From positions 1 through 61,411 of the forward strand of contig NZ_PTIX01000037.1 of assembly GCF_002934265.1 (NCBI RefSeq): DNA of 61,411 nt, written 5' to 3'. The position numbers and the translations under genes are program-made. The notes under the pieces were generated by a model. It searched no databases. It worked only from the letters and a program-made list of their open reading frames with translations, and was not told the origin of the DNA. The DNA comes from Actinokineospora auranticolor. Lineage in GTDB: Bacteria; Actinomycetota; Actinomycetes; Mycobacteriales; Pseudonocardiaceae. Every line of letters starts with the position of its first letter. The stretch's first letter is position 1. Positions 16,583 to 25,034 of the stretch are shown piece after piece.

Positions 16583-17260
16583 TCACAGGATCAGGGTGTG
16601 GGGGACTCTGCCGGTGGTGCGGTGGTAGCGGCGGAGGAGATCGAGTCGACGCCGGTGAGAGCCGAGGTGGCGTTCGAGGCGTAGTAAGGGGTTTCGCCGT
16701 GGGGGTGGGAATGCGCCGGCCAGCGCGTCGTGGAGAGCGGCGGGTGAAATGCCGACCTGGGTGATGGTCCACGCGGCGCCGGGGTCGACGCCTGCCAGGA
16801 CCAGGGCGAGGTGTTCGGGACGATGAGCGCGTTCCCGCCTGGCGAGGGCGAGGCGAAGGGACGCGGCGTAGGCGGCCTGGGCGTCGAGGCCGATCGGGGG
16901 AGCGGCGCGCGCGGCGCGTTCACGGGCCCGGGCGGCGGCCAACGGGAACAGGGGTTCACGACCCAGGGGACGGTCCAGCGCCGAGACCGGGAGGAGCCCT
17001 GCCACGTCGACTCCCAGCGGCGCCAACATTTCCCGGTCCGCCGCGGCACCCGCGCCGTGGTCGCCGACCTCCCGCACCACCGGGGTGAGTACGCCCTCGG
17101 TAATGCCGTGTGCCGCCAGCGCGTCGGCGACCGGTGTGTCCACTGTGGTGAGAGCGAGCACGAGGTGTTCGCTGCCGACCCGTGGATGGGCGAAGCGGCG
17201 GGCCGTGGTGCCCGCGGCCCGCATGACGCGAGTCAGGGAGTGGTGATCTCCTTGGAACAT
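16583..17260 (-). CDS. Stand-alone Clp N-domain protein
   Basis: A 225-residue protein made of two Clp repeats, the adaptor- and substrate-binding N-domain of ClpA/B/C chaperones, without any AAA+ module. The first repeat (about 10-80) has the hallmark PRVGSEHLVLALTTVDTPVADALAAHGI. The second (about 115-185) has RAHRPEHLALVLAGVDPGAAW. The C-terminal tail is very basic. GGAGGGCC lies ahead of ATG 17260. It is the second gene of an operon with the small HTH regulator 70 bases upstream. Such HTH/Clp-N pairs occur in many actinobacteria. A role as adaptor or anti-adaptor of the Clp protease is inferred. Confidence 0.82.
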   Translation of the reverse strand: MFQGDHHSLTRVMRAAGTTARRFAHPRVGSEHLVLALTTVDTPVADALAAHGITEGVLTPVVREVGDHGAGAAADREMLAPLGVDVAGLLPVSALDRPLGREPLFPLAAARARERAARAAPPIGLDAQAAYAASLRLALARRERAHRPEHLALVLAGVDPGAAWTITQVGISPAALHDALAGAFPPPRRNPLLRLERHLGSHRRRLDLLRRYHRTTGRVPHTLIL

Positions 17261-17329
17261 GAGGCCCTCCGGCGTGGGAAGCGAGACCGAGCGCGCTTGG
17301 TGGGGCGCCGAGTCGTTCGGTGAACCGGG

Positions 17330-17545
17330 TCAGTCGGTGAGGTGTCGGTACTTGCGGTGAACCGTCTGCTTCGTGACCCCGAGGCGCAGGGCCACGTCGT
17401 GCCAGGACCAGCCCGCGCGGCGGGCGGCGGTGACCTGTTCGGCTTCCAGGTGTTCCACGAGGCGCCGGAGGCGGGCGACGGTACGGAGGGCGGTGTCGTG
17501 GTCGCCGGTGACCTTCGCCTGGTCCAAGGCCGCGTCGAGGGACAT
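17330..17545 (-). CDS. Small HTH transcriptional regulator, probably autoregulated and leaderless
   Basis: A 71-residue protein with one helix-turn-helix at the C-terminus (SWHDVALRLGVTKQTVHRKYRHL, of which the recognition part is VTKQTVHRKY) after a helical N-terminal half (SLDAALDQAKVTGDHDTALRTVARLRRLVEHLEAE) that may dimerise. I chose ATG 17545 although no Shine-Dalgarno precedes it: a -10 box ends six bases upstream, so the transcript can start on the A of ATG. In-frame GTG 17584 is the alternative. Two 20-bp palindromes cover the promoter. The Clp-N gene follows in the same operon. Confidence 0.82.
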   Translation of the reverse strand: MSLDAALDQAKVTGDHDTALRTVARLRRLVEHLEAEQVTAARRAGWSWHDVALRLGVTKQTVHRKYRHLTD

Positions 17546-17594
17546 GGCGTCAGCATATGCTGACGCCGGAAGATGCGTCAACACATGCTGACGC
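17546..17594 (-). promoter_or_regulatory. Leaderless promoter with two 20-bp palindromic operators
   Basis: On the minus strand a -35 TTGACG (17581-17576), an 18-bp spacer and a -10 TATGCT (17557-17552) end six bases before ATG 17545. The perfect palindrome GCGTCAGCATATGCTGACGC (17547-17566) covers the -10 region, and a near-copy GCGTCAACACATGCTGACGC (17575-17594) covers the -35 region. Their centres are 28 bp apart. The sites are placed for repression, most simply by the HTH protein itself. Confidence 0.8.
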
Positions 17595-17626
17595 CGGCGC
17601 GTGGGGCGACCGGGTCGCCCAGTGGG

Positions 17627-18781
17627 CTAGCTGAGCATCGTGGCGGCCCACTGGGAGATGTCGTCGCGGCGGAGGGCGGCGGCCATGAGCTCGGGGAAGA
17701 GGTCGGGGGTGCAGGCGAAGGCCGGGATGCCGAGTTCCGCGAGGGCGGCGGCGTTCTCCTCGTCGTAGGAAGGCCTTCCGGAGTCCAACAGGGCCAGGAG
17801 GGTGACCACCTGCACGCCCGCCTCCACCAGTTCGGCGGCTCGACGGAGCAGGTTGGCGCGGACACCACCCTCGTAGAGGTCGCTGATCAGGACCAGGATC
17901 GTGTTCTCCGGCTGGGTGATCAGCCCCTGGCAGTAGGCCAACGCGCGGTTGATGTCCGTACCGCCGCCGAGTTGGGTGCCGAAGAGGACGTCGACCGGGT
18001 CGGCGAGGTTCTCGGTGAGGTCGACCACGGCGGTGTCGAAGGCGACGAACCTGGTTCGCAACGCGCGCATCGAGGCGAGAACCGCGCCGAAGAGTCCGGA
18101 GTAGACCACGGACTCGGCCATCGAGCCCGATTGGTCGACCGCGAGGATGACCTCGCGCTGGACGCTGTGCTGTTTGCGGCCGTGACCGATGAGGCGTTCG
18201 GGGATGATCGTGCGCAGGTCGGGGGAGTAGTGCTTGAGGTTGGCCTGGATGGTCCGGGGCCAGTCGATGTCCGCCGGGCGGGGGCGGTGCGTGCGGGACG
18301 CCTTGTCGAGCGCGCCGCGGACCGCCGCGCGGGTCGGCTCGGCCAGGCGCCGCTCCAACTCGGCGACGACCTTGCGGACCACCTCCCGCGCGGTTTCCTT
18401 GGTCTCCTCGGGGATCACGCCGTTGAGCGACAGCAGCGTGCCCACCAGGTGCACGTCCGGTTCCACCGCGGACAGCAGTTCGGGCTCCAGCAGCATCCTG
18501 GTCAACCCGAGCCGGTCGACCGCGTCGCGCTGCATCACCTGCACCACCGTGCCTGGGAAGTACCGGCGGATGTCGCCGAGCCACCGCGCCACGCGCGGCG
18601 CCGACGCCCCGAGCCCGGCCGAGCGGGGTGTGCCGTCGCCGCGACCGCCGGAGTCGTAGAGCGCTGACAGCACCCCGTCCACCCCGCTGTCCGCCGCGGA
18701 CAACTTCTGGTCCGGCCCCTCGCCGCCCAGGACCAGCCGCCAGCGCCGCAAGCGCTCGGCCTCGGACGTGGTCTCGCTCAT
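17627..18781 (-). CDS. VWA (CoxE-like) domain protein
   Basis: A 384-residue soluble protein. A helical N-terminal region (about 1-200) precedes a von Willebrand factor A domain (about 205-384). Its MIDAS metal site is visible as DQSGS (216-220), with a later GGGTDI threonine/aspartate loop. It is the last gene of the five-gene operon, and its ATG overlaps the TGA of the DUF5682 gene in an ATGA. In known MoxR-VWA pairs the ATPase uses the VWA protein to insert metal or remodel a client, and that is the likely role here. The client is unknown. Confidence 0.9.
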   Translation of the reverse strand: MSETTSEAERLRRWRLVLGGEGPDQKLSAADSGVDGVLSALYDSGGRGDGTPRSAGLGASAPRVARWLGDIRRYFPGTVVQVMQRDAVDRLGLTRMLLEPELLSAVEPDVHLVGTLLSLNGVIPEETKETAREVVRKVVAELERRLAEPTRAAVRGALDKASRTHRPRPADIDWPRTIQANLKHYSPDLRTIIPERLIGHGRKQHSVQREVILAVDQSGSMAESVVYSGLFGAVLASMRALRTRFVAFDTAVVDLTENLADPVDVLFGTQLGGGTDINRALAYCQGLITQPENTILVLISDLYEGGVRANLLRRAAELVEAGVQVVTLLALLDSGRPSYDEENAAALAELGIPAFACTPDLFPELMAAALRRDDISQWAATMLS

Positions 18782-20964
18782 CCCGCCACCCCCAACAACG
18801 CGCGCAGCACCGGCAGCACGGCCGCGGCACGCTCCTCGTCCAACACCACGGATTCACTCGATACCCGCACCGCGCCCGCCAGCCCGGCCGCGCGCTCGCC
18901 GATGGCCCGCTTCTCCGGGCCCGCGTACGCGCCGAAGGTCCGGCGCAGCAGTGGGAGCACCTCGGTGAACATCGAGCCCGGGATCGCGGTGAGCCACGCG
19001 TCGACCGTGCGCAACAGGCGTTCGTCGTGCACCAGCAGGAGCGCGCCGCCCGCGAAGAAGCCCTCGACGAACGCCGCGCCCTCCACCGGCGCGACGCCCG
19101 GGGTGAGGACCCGGCCGAGGCGCAGTTCGACCTCCGCCGAGTCCAGCCGGTCGGCGTCGTGCAGGACACGGATCACCCGACCCGCCAACAGCTTGGGTAA
19201 GGACTCTCGCGCGGCCAGCCGGACCAGGGCCGTGAGCCAACGCTGCCTGGCCTCGTCACCGAGCAGACCGGTGGCGTCGTGCACCGCGGTGACGAGTTCG
19301 CCGAACCGGGCCGCGGCCGCGTCGTCGATGCCGTGCGTGGCGGGTGGCAGGCCCGCGCACACCCGTTCCAACATCCGCAGCGCCACCGCGCGCAGCGAAC
19401 CCGTGTCGGTGCCGCGCACGTCGCCGTAGCGAGTCGCCCTTGTCAGCGCCGGTAGTGCCGTCATCAGGTGCGTGATGTCGGTGTCCGACGCGGCCCGGGA
19501 ATCCAAGGCGGCCAACGCGTCCGGCAACGCGTCGGACAGGTCCGCGAGTAGGCAGTTCTCCACCGCCTCGGTGATCTCGGACAGCGGCGGTGCCCCGGCC
19601 ACCGCCTCCTGGACCTTCGCCGTCGAGGCCGCGACAACCGTTGTGCCGTACACGGCGGCGGCCACCAGGTCGACCTCGAACCCGGGCTCCCACGCCAGGT
19701 CCCAGGTCTCCCGGAACGTGCCCTTGTTCTGCTTCGTCGACTTCCGCGGCGTACCCCAGTGGATACCGAGCAGCCGCAGCCGGTGCAGCAGCCGCGACCG
19801 GTCCAGCCCGCCGGGGGTGCGCAGGTCGAGGTCGAGTTCGCGGCTCAACGGGTCGCGCGCCAGCCGCAGCCGCTTGGCCGCCGCGATCAGGTCGGAGGTC
19901 AGCGGTGGTCGCGGCACCGCCTCGGGCACCGAGCCCAGCCGTTCGCCGACCAGCAGCCGGGCGGTGACGAAGTCGGCGCGCACGTCATCACCGGCGCACA
20001 GCACCGCGCGGGTCGCCTCCGACACCTCCGCCAACCCGGCGGAGGCACGGCCGCGCAGCGCCGCCAGCGTGTCGGAGAGCCGGACCGCCTCGATCACGTG
20101 TGCCGTGGACACCGGCAGGTCTTCCTCGCGCAGCACCCCCGCGACCGCGGTCAGCCAGCGCGCGGTGGAGTCCGACTCGGTGGTGAACAGGTGGTGGTAC
20201 CAGCCCGGTGACCGGACACCCGCGCCGTAGCCGCTGCTCGCGGCGAGCCTGCCGTGCGTCCACGGTACCCAGGTGCAGGTGACCTTCCGCTTGGGCAGAC
20301 CGCGGAGGATCTCCTGGTCGCGTGCCGCGGGCGGCAGCGGATCGGCCAGCGCGGGCACGTGCCAGGCCCCGCACACCACCGCGATGCGCTCGAAGCCCTC
20401 CTTGCGCGCCTTGCGCAGCACGGTCCGCATGTGCGCCTCGCGCCTGCGCTCACGTTCGTCGGTGACCTCGCGGTCCTCCCGCAGCGCCGTCATCGCCTCG
20501 GCGATCACCTCGAACGGCGACTCGGCGTCCCGCCGCGACTCCACCACGTCGTCCCACCAGCGCTCCGGGTCGTCGTAGCCACCCGCCGCCGCCAACTCGG
20601 CCAGCGGGTCAGCGCTGATCGACTCCGCCGGGGCCCCGCAGGGGTCCTCCGCGAACTGGTACGCGGCGGGCAGGTCGCAGAAGCGCACCGGCACGCCCGC
20701 GCCCACGGCGTACCGGATCGCCCGCCACTCCGGGCTGAACGCCGCGAACGGCCAGAACGCCGCCCGGGACACGTCGTCGGCGGCGTAGGCCAGCAGCGCC
20801 ACCGGGGGCACCAGCGACTCGTCCGCCGCGTGCGCGACGAGCCCGTCGGCCTCCGGCGGTCCCTCGATCAGGACCAGGTCCGGGGCGATCGCGGCCAGCC
20901 GCGCGGCCACGGCCCGGGCCGAGCCGGGACCGTGGTGGCGGATGCCGAGCAGGTGGGTGGTCAT
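18778..20964 (-). CDS. DUF5682 family protein
   Basis: A 728-residue protein beginning MTTHLLGIRHHGPGSARAVAARL, typical of this family of unknown function. The N-terminal third (about 1-240) holds conserved segments LVLIEGPPEADGL, VRFCDLPAAY and a FERIAVVCGAWHVPAL histidine/tryptophan motif. These are reminiscent of the TraB/ChaN/Tiki-like putative hydrolase fold; that link is inferred. The rest is mostly helical. ATG 20964 overlaps the TGA of the MoxR gene (ATGA), and its own stop overlaps the VWA start, so the operon is translationally coupled at both ends. Confidence 0.85.
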   Translation of the reverse strand: MTTHLLGIRHHGPGSARAVAARLAAIAPDLVLIEGPPEADGLVAHAADESLVPPVALLAYAADDVSRAAFWPFAAFSPEWRAIRYAVGAGVPVRFCDLPAAYQFAEDPCGAPAESISADPLAELAAAGGYDDPERWWDDVVESRRDAESPFEVIAEAMTALREDREVTDERERRREAHMRTVLRKARKEGFERIAVVCGAWHVPALADPLPPAARDQEILRGLPKRKVTCTWVPWTHGRLAASSGYGAGVRSPGWYHHLFTTESDSTARWLTAVAGVLREEDLPVSTAHVIEAVRLSDTLAALRGRASAGLAEVSEATRAVLCAGDDVRADFVTARLLVGERLGSVPEAVPRPPLTSDLIAAAKRLRLARDPLSRELDLDLRTPGGLDRSRLLHRLRLLGIHWGTPRKSTKQNKGTFRETWDLAWEPGFEVDLVAAAVYGTTVVAASTAKVQEAVAGAPPLSEITEAVENCLLADLSDALPDALAALDSRAASDTDITHLMTALPALTRATRYGDVRGTDTGSLRAVALRMLERVCAGLPPATHGIDDAAAARFGELVTAVHDATGLLGDEARQRWLTALVRLAARESLPKLLAGRVIRVLHDADRLDSAEVELRLGRVLTPGVAPVEGAAFVEGFFAGGALLLVHDERLLRTVDAWLTAIPGSMFTEVLPLLRRTFGAYAGPEKRAIGERAAGLAGAVRVSSESVVLDEERAAAVLPVLRALLGVAG

Positions 20965-22085
20965 CGGCCCGCGATCTCCTGGCCCGCCCGGTAGAAGTCG
21001 GCCCAGCCGTCGCGCTCGCGGACCACGGTCTCCAGGTACTCGACCCAGATCGCGCGGTCGGCGACCGGGTCCTTGACCACCGCGCCGAGGATGCCCGCGG
21101 CCACGTCGTGCGGTCGCAGCACGCCGTCGCCGAAGTGCGCCGCCAAGGCGAGGCCGCCGGTCAGCACGCTGATCGCCTCGGCCGTGGACAACGTGCCCGA
21201 CGGCGTCTTCACCGCGGTGCGGCCGTCCTCCGTGCGACCCGACCGCAGCTCGCGGAACACCGTGACCACGCGCCGGATCTCGGACAGCGCGGCGGCCTCC
21301 GCGGGCAGTTCCAGCGACCGGCCCAACTGCGCGACCCGGCGGCTGACGATCTCCACCTCGGCGTCGGCGCTGTCCGGCAGCGGGAGCACCACGGTGTTGA
21401 ACCGGCGGCGCAGCGCGCTGGACAGCTCGTTGACGCCCTTGTCCCGGTTGTTCGCCGTGGCGATCATGTTGAACCCCGGCCGGGCCTGCGTCTCGGTGTT
21501 CAGCTCCGGCACCGGCAGCGTCTTCTCGGACAGGATCGTGATCAACGTGTCCTGCACGTCGGCCGGGATGCGGGTCAGCTCCTCCAGCCGGGCGATCTTG
21601 CCGTCGCGCATCGCCCGCAGCACCGGGCTCTCCACGATCGCCTGCTCGCTTGGCCCCTCGGCGATCAGCCGGGCGTAGTTCCAGCCGTAGCGGATGGACT
21701 CCTCCGATGTGCCCGCCGTGCCCTGCACCAGCAGGGTCGAGTCCCCGCTGATCGCCGCGGCCAGGTGCTCGGACACCCAGGTCTTGGCGGTGCCGGGCAC
21801 GCCGAGCAGCAGCAGCGCGCGGTCGGTGGCCAGGGTGGCGACCGCGACCTCCATCAGCCTGCGCGGGCCGACGTACTTCGCGCTGATCTCGGTGCCGTCG
21901 GCGGTCACGCCGCCCAGCAGGTAGGTCACCACCGCCTGCGGCGACAGCCGCCACGACGACGGCCGGGGCCGGTCGTCCGCGGTGGCCAGCGCCGCCAGCT
22001 CGGCCGCGTACTCGTCCTCGGCGTGCGGCCGGAGAACTGCGGTGGTCATGTCGACTCCAGTGCGTGATGGGGGAACGGTGGTCAT
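20961..22085 (-). CDS. MoxR-type AAA+ ATPase
   Basis: A 374-residue AAA+ ATPase of the MoxR/RavA/CbbQ group. Walker A GVPGTAKT is at about residues 95-102. The Walker-B region IARLEELTRIPADVQDTL (about 165-180) is followed by sensor-1 FNMIATANNRDKG and an arginine-finger region LSSALRRRFNTVVLPLPD. The C-terminal helical lid ends the protein. Two starts are possible. ATG 22085 overlaps the upstream stop (ATGA) and has GGAG five bases ahead. ATG 22049 also has GGAG. I prefer 22085 because the whole operon uses ATGA coupling. It probably drives the VWA protein with DUF5682 and DUF5691 as dedicated partners. Confidence 0.92.
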   Translation of the reverse strand: MTTVPPSRTGVDMTTAVLRPHAEDEYAAELAALATADDRPRPSSWRLSPQAVVTYLLGGVTADGTEISAKYVGPRRLMEVAVATLATDRALLLLGVPGTAKTWVSEHLAAAISGDSTLLVQGTAGTSEESIRYGWNYARLIAEGPSEQAIVESPVLRAMRDGKIARLEELTRIPADVQDTLITILSEKTLPVPELNTETQARPGFNMIATANNRDKGVNELSSALRRRFNTVVLPLPDSADAEVEIVSRRVAQLGRSLELPAEAAALSEIRRVVTVFRELRSGRTEDGRTAVKTPSGTLSTAEAISVLTGGLALAAHFGDGVLRPHDVAAGILGAVVKDPVADRAIWVEYLETVVRERDGWADFYRAGQEIAGR

Positions 22086-23512
22086 CGGAGCTCCGCGTGC
22101 ATGTCGCGGCGGAACGCCAGGGTCTCGGTGAGGGTGTGCCGCCACGGGGCGGCGTCGTCGGCGGGCCGGGCCGAGACGACGGGGTGGGTCAGGCACGCGG
22201 CCGGGACGGATCGCGCGACGACCGCGGCCGCGTGGGCCACGAACCGCTTGTCCAACTGCCCCGAGATCCAGTCCAGGAGGGCTGTGCCCAGGGCGGGCGA
22301 CCACGGACCGGGCAGGTCGTGCACCAGCCGCGCGATGTTCGCCGTCGCGGTCTGCTTGATCAGGGTGGTCATCGCGTCGGCCAAGGCGTCCGGGGCCAGA
22401 GCGCCGAGCAGGGCGGCCGTGCTGAACTCGGCCGGGAACCGCAGCAGCAGCGTCCGCACCCACTCCTGGTCGCGTTGGCGGATCGCGGCCGTGGTCAGGC
22501 TTTCGTGCAGGACACTCGGCGCGCACCCGTCGACCTGCCAGGACAGCAGGTCGTCCGGGGTGCCCAGATCGGCCCAGAACCCCAGCGGGGTGGACGCGAC
22601 GAGGCGGCGCAGCATGGTCGTGCGGCGTTCGGCGCCCGTCTGCGCGTCGATACCGTCGCGCTTCATCGCCTTGTCCGGCTCGTCGGGCAGGGTGACGACC
22701 AGGGTGCCGCGCCGCGCCGAGACCAGCGGGCGCAGCCGCGCGGCCATGCGCAGCCCCAGCGCCGAGCCGGGCATGCCGCTGAGCAGTTCGGCGGACCGGT
22801 GCCGGACCGACTGGGCGCGGTCGTCGAGCGCCCGCTCCAGGAACTCCTCGTCGGACGGTCGCAGGTGCTCGCCGACGAGCTCGAGCAGCGCGGACCGCAC
22901 CTCGGCCGGTTCGCTGCCCCACGTGCCCGCCAACGCCTCGCGCGCCACGTCCGGCGCGTCCACCAGCGCCTGCGCGAACCACACCTTGCGCTGCACGAGG
23001 CTGCCGTACTGCCACACGTCCGCGTCGTCGCCCGCCACCGGACTGGCCAGGAACGCCCAGTCCGGGTTCCGCGCGCCCAGCCAGCCCGCCACCGGCCCCG
23101 CCGCCTCGACGAGCGGCGCGCGCAGCGCGATCCGCCCACCCGCCGCGTCGGCGAGCGCGGGCACCCGCTCGGGCGGCACCCGCAGCCCGGCCCGCGCGAC
23201 CGCGCGGAGCCACTCCTCCAGGACCTCCGGCTGGTGTTCGGCCAGCAGCCGGGCCAGCCGCTCGCGGGCCGCCGCGGGCACCACCGGTCGCGGGTCGGCC
23301 GCCGCGACCGGTGCGGAAGCGGTGTCCGACAACGGGAGTCGACCGGCGCGCTCGTACGTCGTCAACGCCGCCGCCGCGGTCAACAGCCGGTCGGCGGGCT
23401 CGGCGCGTTGTCCGGCGAGCGCGGCGACGGCGGGCGGCAGCGCCGCCGGGTCGAACTCGCGGCGTTGTGCGCCGAGCAGCGCGGCACCGACCAGGTCGTT
23501 CCAGGCGTTCAT
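22082..23512 (-). CDS. DUF5691 family protein
   Basis: A 476-residue protein beginning MNAWNDLVGAALLGAQRREF, the typical start of this actinobacterial family of unknown function. It is almost all helical with HEAT-like text (for example LERALDDRAQSVRHRSAELLSGMPGSALGLRMA, about 225-257), so a scaffold or adaptor role is plausible. It is the second gene of the operon; 37 bases separate it from the SWIM gene, and its stop overlaps the MoxR start in an ATGA. Confidence 0.85.
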   Translation of the reverse strand: MNAWNDLVGAALLGAQRREFDPAALPPAVAALAGQRAEPADRLLTAAAALTTYERAGRLPLSDTASAPVAAADPRPVVPAAARERLARLLAEHQPEVLEEWLRAVARAGLRVPPERVPALADAAGGRIALRAPLVEAAGPVAGWLGARNPDWAFLASPVAGDDADVWQYGSLVQRKVWFAQALVDAPDVAREALAGTWGSEPAEVRSALLELVGEHLRPSDEEFLERALDDRAQSVRHRSAELLSGMPGSALGLRMAARLRPLVSARRGTLVVTLPDEPDKAMKRDGIDAQTGAERRTTMLRRLVASTPLGFWADLGTPDDLLSWQVDGCAPSVLHESLTTAAIRQRDQEWVRTLLLRFPAEFSTAALLGALAPDALADAMTTLIKQTATANIARLVHDLPGPWSPALGTALLDWISGQLDKRFVAHAAAVVARSVPAACLTHPVVSARPADDAAPWRHTLTETLAFRRDMHAELR

Positions 23513-23549
23513 CGACCGACCGTCCCGTCGATCGGAGCGGATGCGGGGA

Positions 23550-24905
23550 TCACAGCCGGATCACCCGCCCGTCGTGCCAGCAGGTGAGCGGGTGCAGCCC
23601 GGTGGCGCCCCACTCAGCGGCCACCGTGACCGGACCGGTCGCCGCGAGCGCCAGCAGCGGCCACGGGTCCACTGTCGACACCAACGGCAACGCCTGCTTG
23701 CCGTCCTCATCGGACAACGCCCACGACTCCCCGTGCCTGGTCGGTACGACCCGCGCCAGGACGACCGGCACGCGGTCGGTCCACGGATCGGCGGCCAGCG
23801 CGCGGGCATAGCCGTCCAGCGCGCCATCGACGGCGACCCCCCGGGGCTCCGGCGCGAGGACCGGCTCGGCCCGATCCACCACCGAGGCCCGCAACGGCGG
23901 CACGCCCGGGTGGAAGGCCAGCTCGGCGGACACCACGTGACCGGTCGGCAGGGAACCGTCGAGCGGTCGGCCCGGTGGCGCGAAGGCGAGCACCACTGCC
24001 GTGCGGTCGGAACGCTCGCCGCGCAACCAGGCGCGACGGGTGACCAGCCCGTCGTTCTCCTCATCGGACACCCCGACGACCAACCAGTCGTCGCTCACGC
24101 GCTCACCGCTCTCGAGGACCCGCGCGGTGTCCACCGGGAACCCGAGTCGCGTGCGGACCGTCTCCACCAGCTCGGCGGGCAATTCGTCCAACCGGGACAC
24201 CGAGTCGGCGAGCAGGAAGAGCATCGACAGCTCACCCAGCAGCGCCTGGGGCGCGCCGCGCCTGGCGTCGGCCAGGGCCGCCGCGCGCCGCAACCCGCTC
24301 GCCAGCCCGGGGGCCTGCGCGTCGACCATGCGTGCCGCGACCGTCCGCAGCTCGTCACCGCCGCGCAGGCCGCCCAGGCCCGCGCCCAGCCGGTCCGTCA
24401 GCCATTCCCGCAGTTCCGCGGCGCCGGACCGGACTCGGGTCAGGCGCTCATCGGCGCGTTTCGCCGCCGCCTTCTCGTCCCGCGGCCCCGCGGACTCGGC
24501 CCGCTGACGCGCCCGCTCGGCGCGTCCCGCGCGGCTCTCCAGCCAGCTGCCGACCCACTCCGGCTCCTCCTCCGCCGCGGCGACCGCACCCGCCGACCAC
24601 AGCAGCATCAGCCCCAGCACGTGCTTGCACGGGAACTTCCGACTGGGGCACGTGCACCGGTACGCGGGTTCGGCCAACTCCACGCACGCCTGGTACGGCT
24701 TCTTGCCGCTACCCTGGCAGTGGCCCCACAGCGCGTCCTCCGACGCGCCCGTGTCCGCCCACTTGGCGGCCGTGGCCAGGCCACGCCCCGCCTTGGCCGA
24801 CGCCGCGTCCGGTGCGAGCCCGATCACCCGCTCGGCGCTCCAGGGCGCCACCGCTGCCGCCACCATCCCTCGATCCGTTCTCGTTCGGTTTTCCGGTTCG
24901 ATCAT
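23550..24905 (-). CDS. SWIM zinc-finger protein
   Basis: A 451-residue protein whose N-terminal domain contains the SWIM zinc motif CxCx6CxH: C84, C86, C93 and H95 in YRCTCPSRKFPCKHVLGL. SWIM fingers bind DNA or protein. The start of the mature core reads WSAERVIGLAPDAASAKAGRGLA, typical of the SWIM proteins that accompany MoxR/VWA genes. The C-terminal two thirds are of unknown fold. ATG 24905 is given; an in-frame ATG at 24866 directly follows CGAGGG. It is the first gene of the operon. A DnaA-box-like TTGTCCACA (25004-25012) lies about 100 bases upstream. Confidence 0.9.
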   Translation of the reverse strand: MIEPENRTRTDRGMVAAAVAPWSAERVIGLAPDAASAKAGRGLATAAKWADTGASEDALWGHCQGSGKKPYQACVELAEPAYRCTCPSRKFPCKHVLGLMLLWSAGAVAAAEEEPEWVGSWLESRAGRAERARQRAESAGPRDEKAAAKRADERLTRVRSGAAELREWLTDRLGAGLGGLRGGDELRTVAARMVDAQAPGLASGLRRAAALADARRGAPQALLGELSMLFLLADSVSRLDELPAELVETVRTRLGFPVDTARVLESGERVSDDWLVVGVSDEENDGLVTRRAWLRGERSDRTAVVLAFAPPGRPLDGSLPTGHVVSAELAFHPGVPPLRASVVDRAEPVLAPEPRGVAVDGALDGYARALAADPWTDRVPVVLARVVPTRHGESWALSDEDGKQALPLVSTVDPWPLLALAATGPVTVAAEWGATGLHPLTCWHDGRVIRL

Positions 24906-25003
24906 CGGGTCGCCAGGTCCGATCCCCGACGCGGGCCCGTTGCCGTGCCCCTCCGATCACTGTGCGCATACCTTGCCGGCCGCCACCGACAGTCCGCGCG
25001 GAG

Positions 25004-25012
25004 TTGTCCACA
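25004..25012 (+). promoter_or_regulatory. Single TTGTCCACA site before the SWIM operon
   Basis: A perfect TTGTCCACA in the 129-base gap between the PrnB-like gene and the SWIM operon. Unlike the three paired sites it has no partner at 19 bp, so it may be coincidental. Confidence 0.35.
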
Positions 25013-25034
25013 ACCGCCGCTGACCTGGCTTTTC

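Noticed and set aside
18778..21954. Reading the DUF5682 protein as a 1058-residue chain starting at 21954
   Set aside because: The first 330 residues are antisense-like Arg/Gly text overlapping the MoxR gene; the family start MTTHLLGIRHHGPGS is at 20964 with ATGA coupling.
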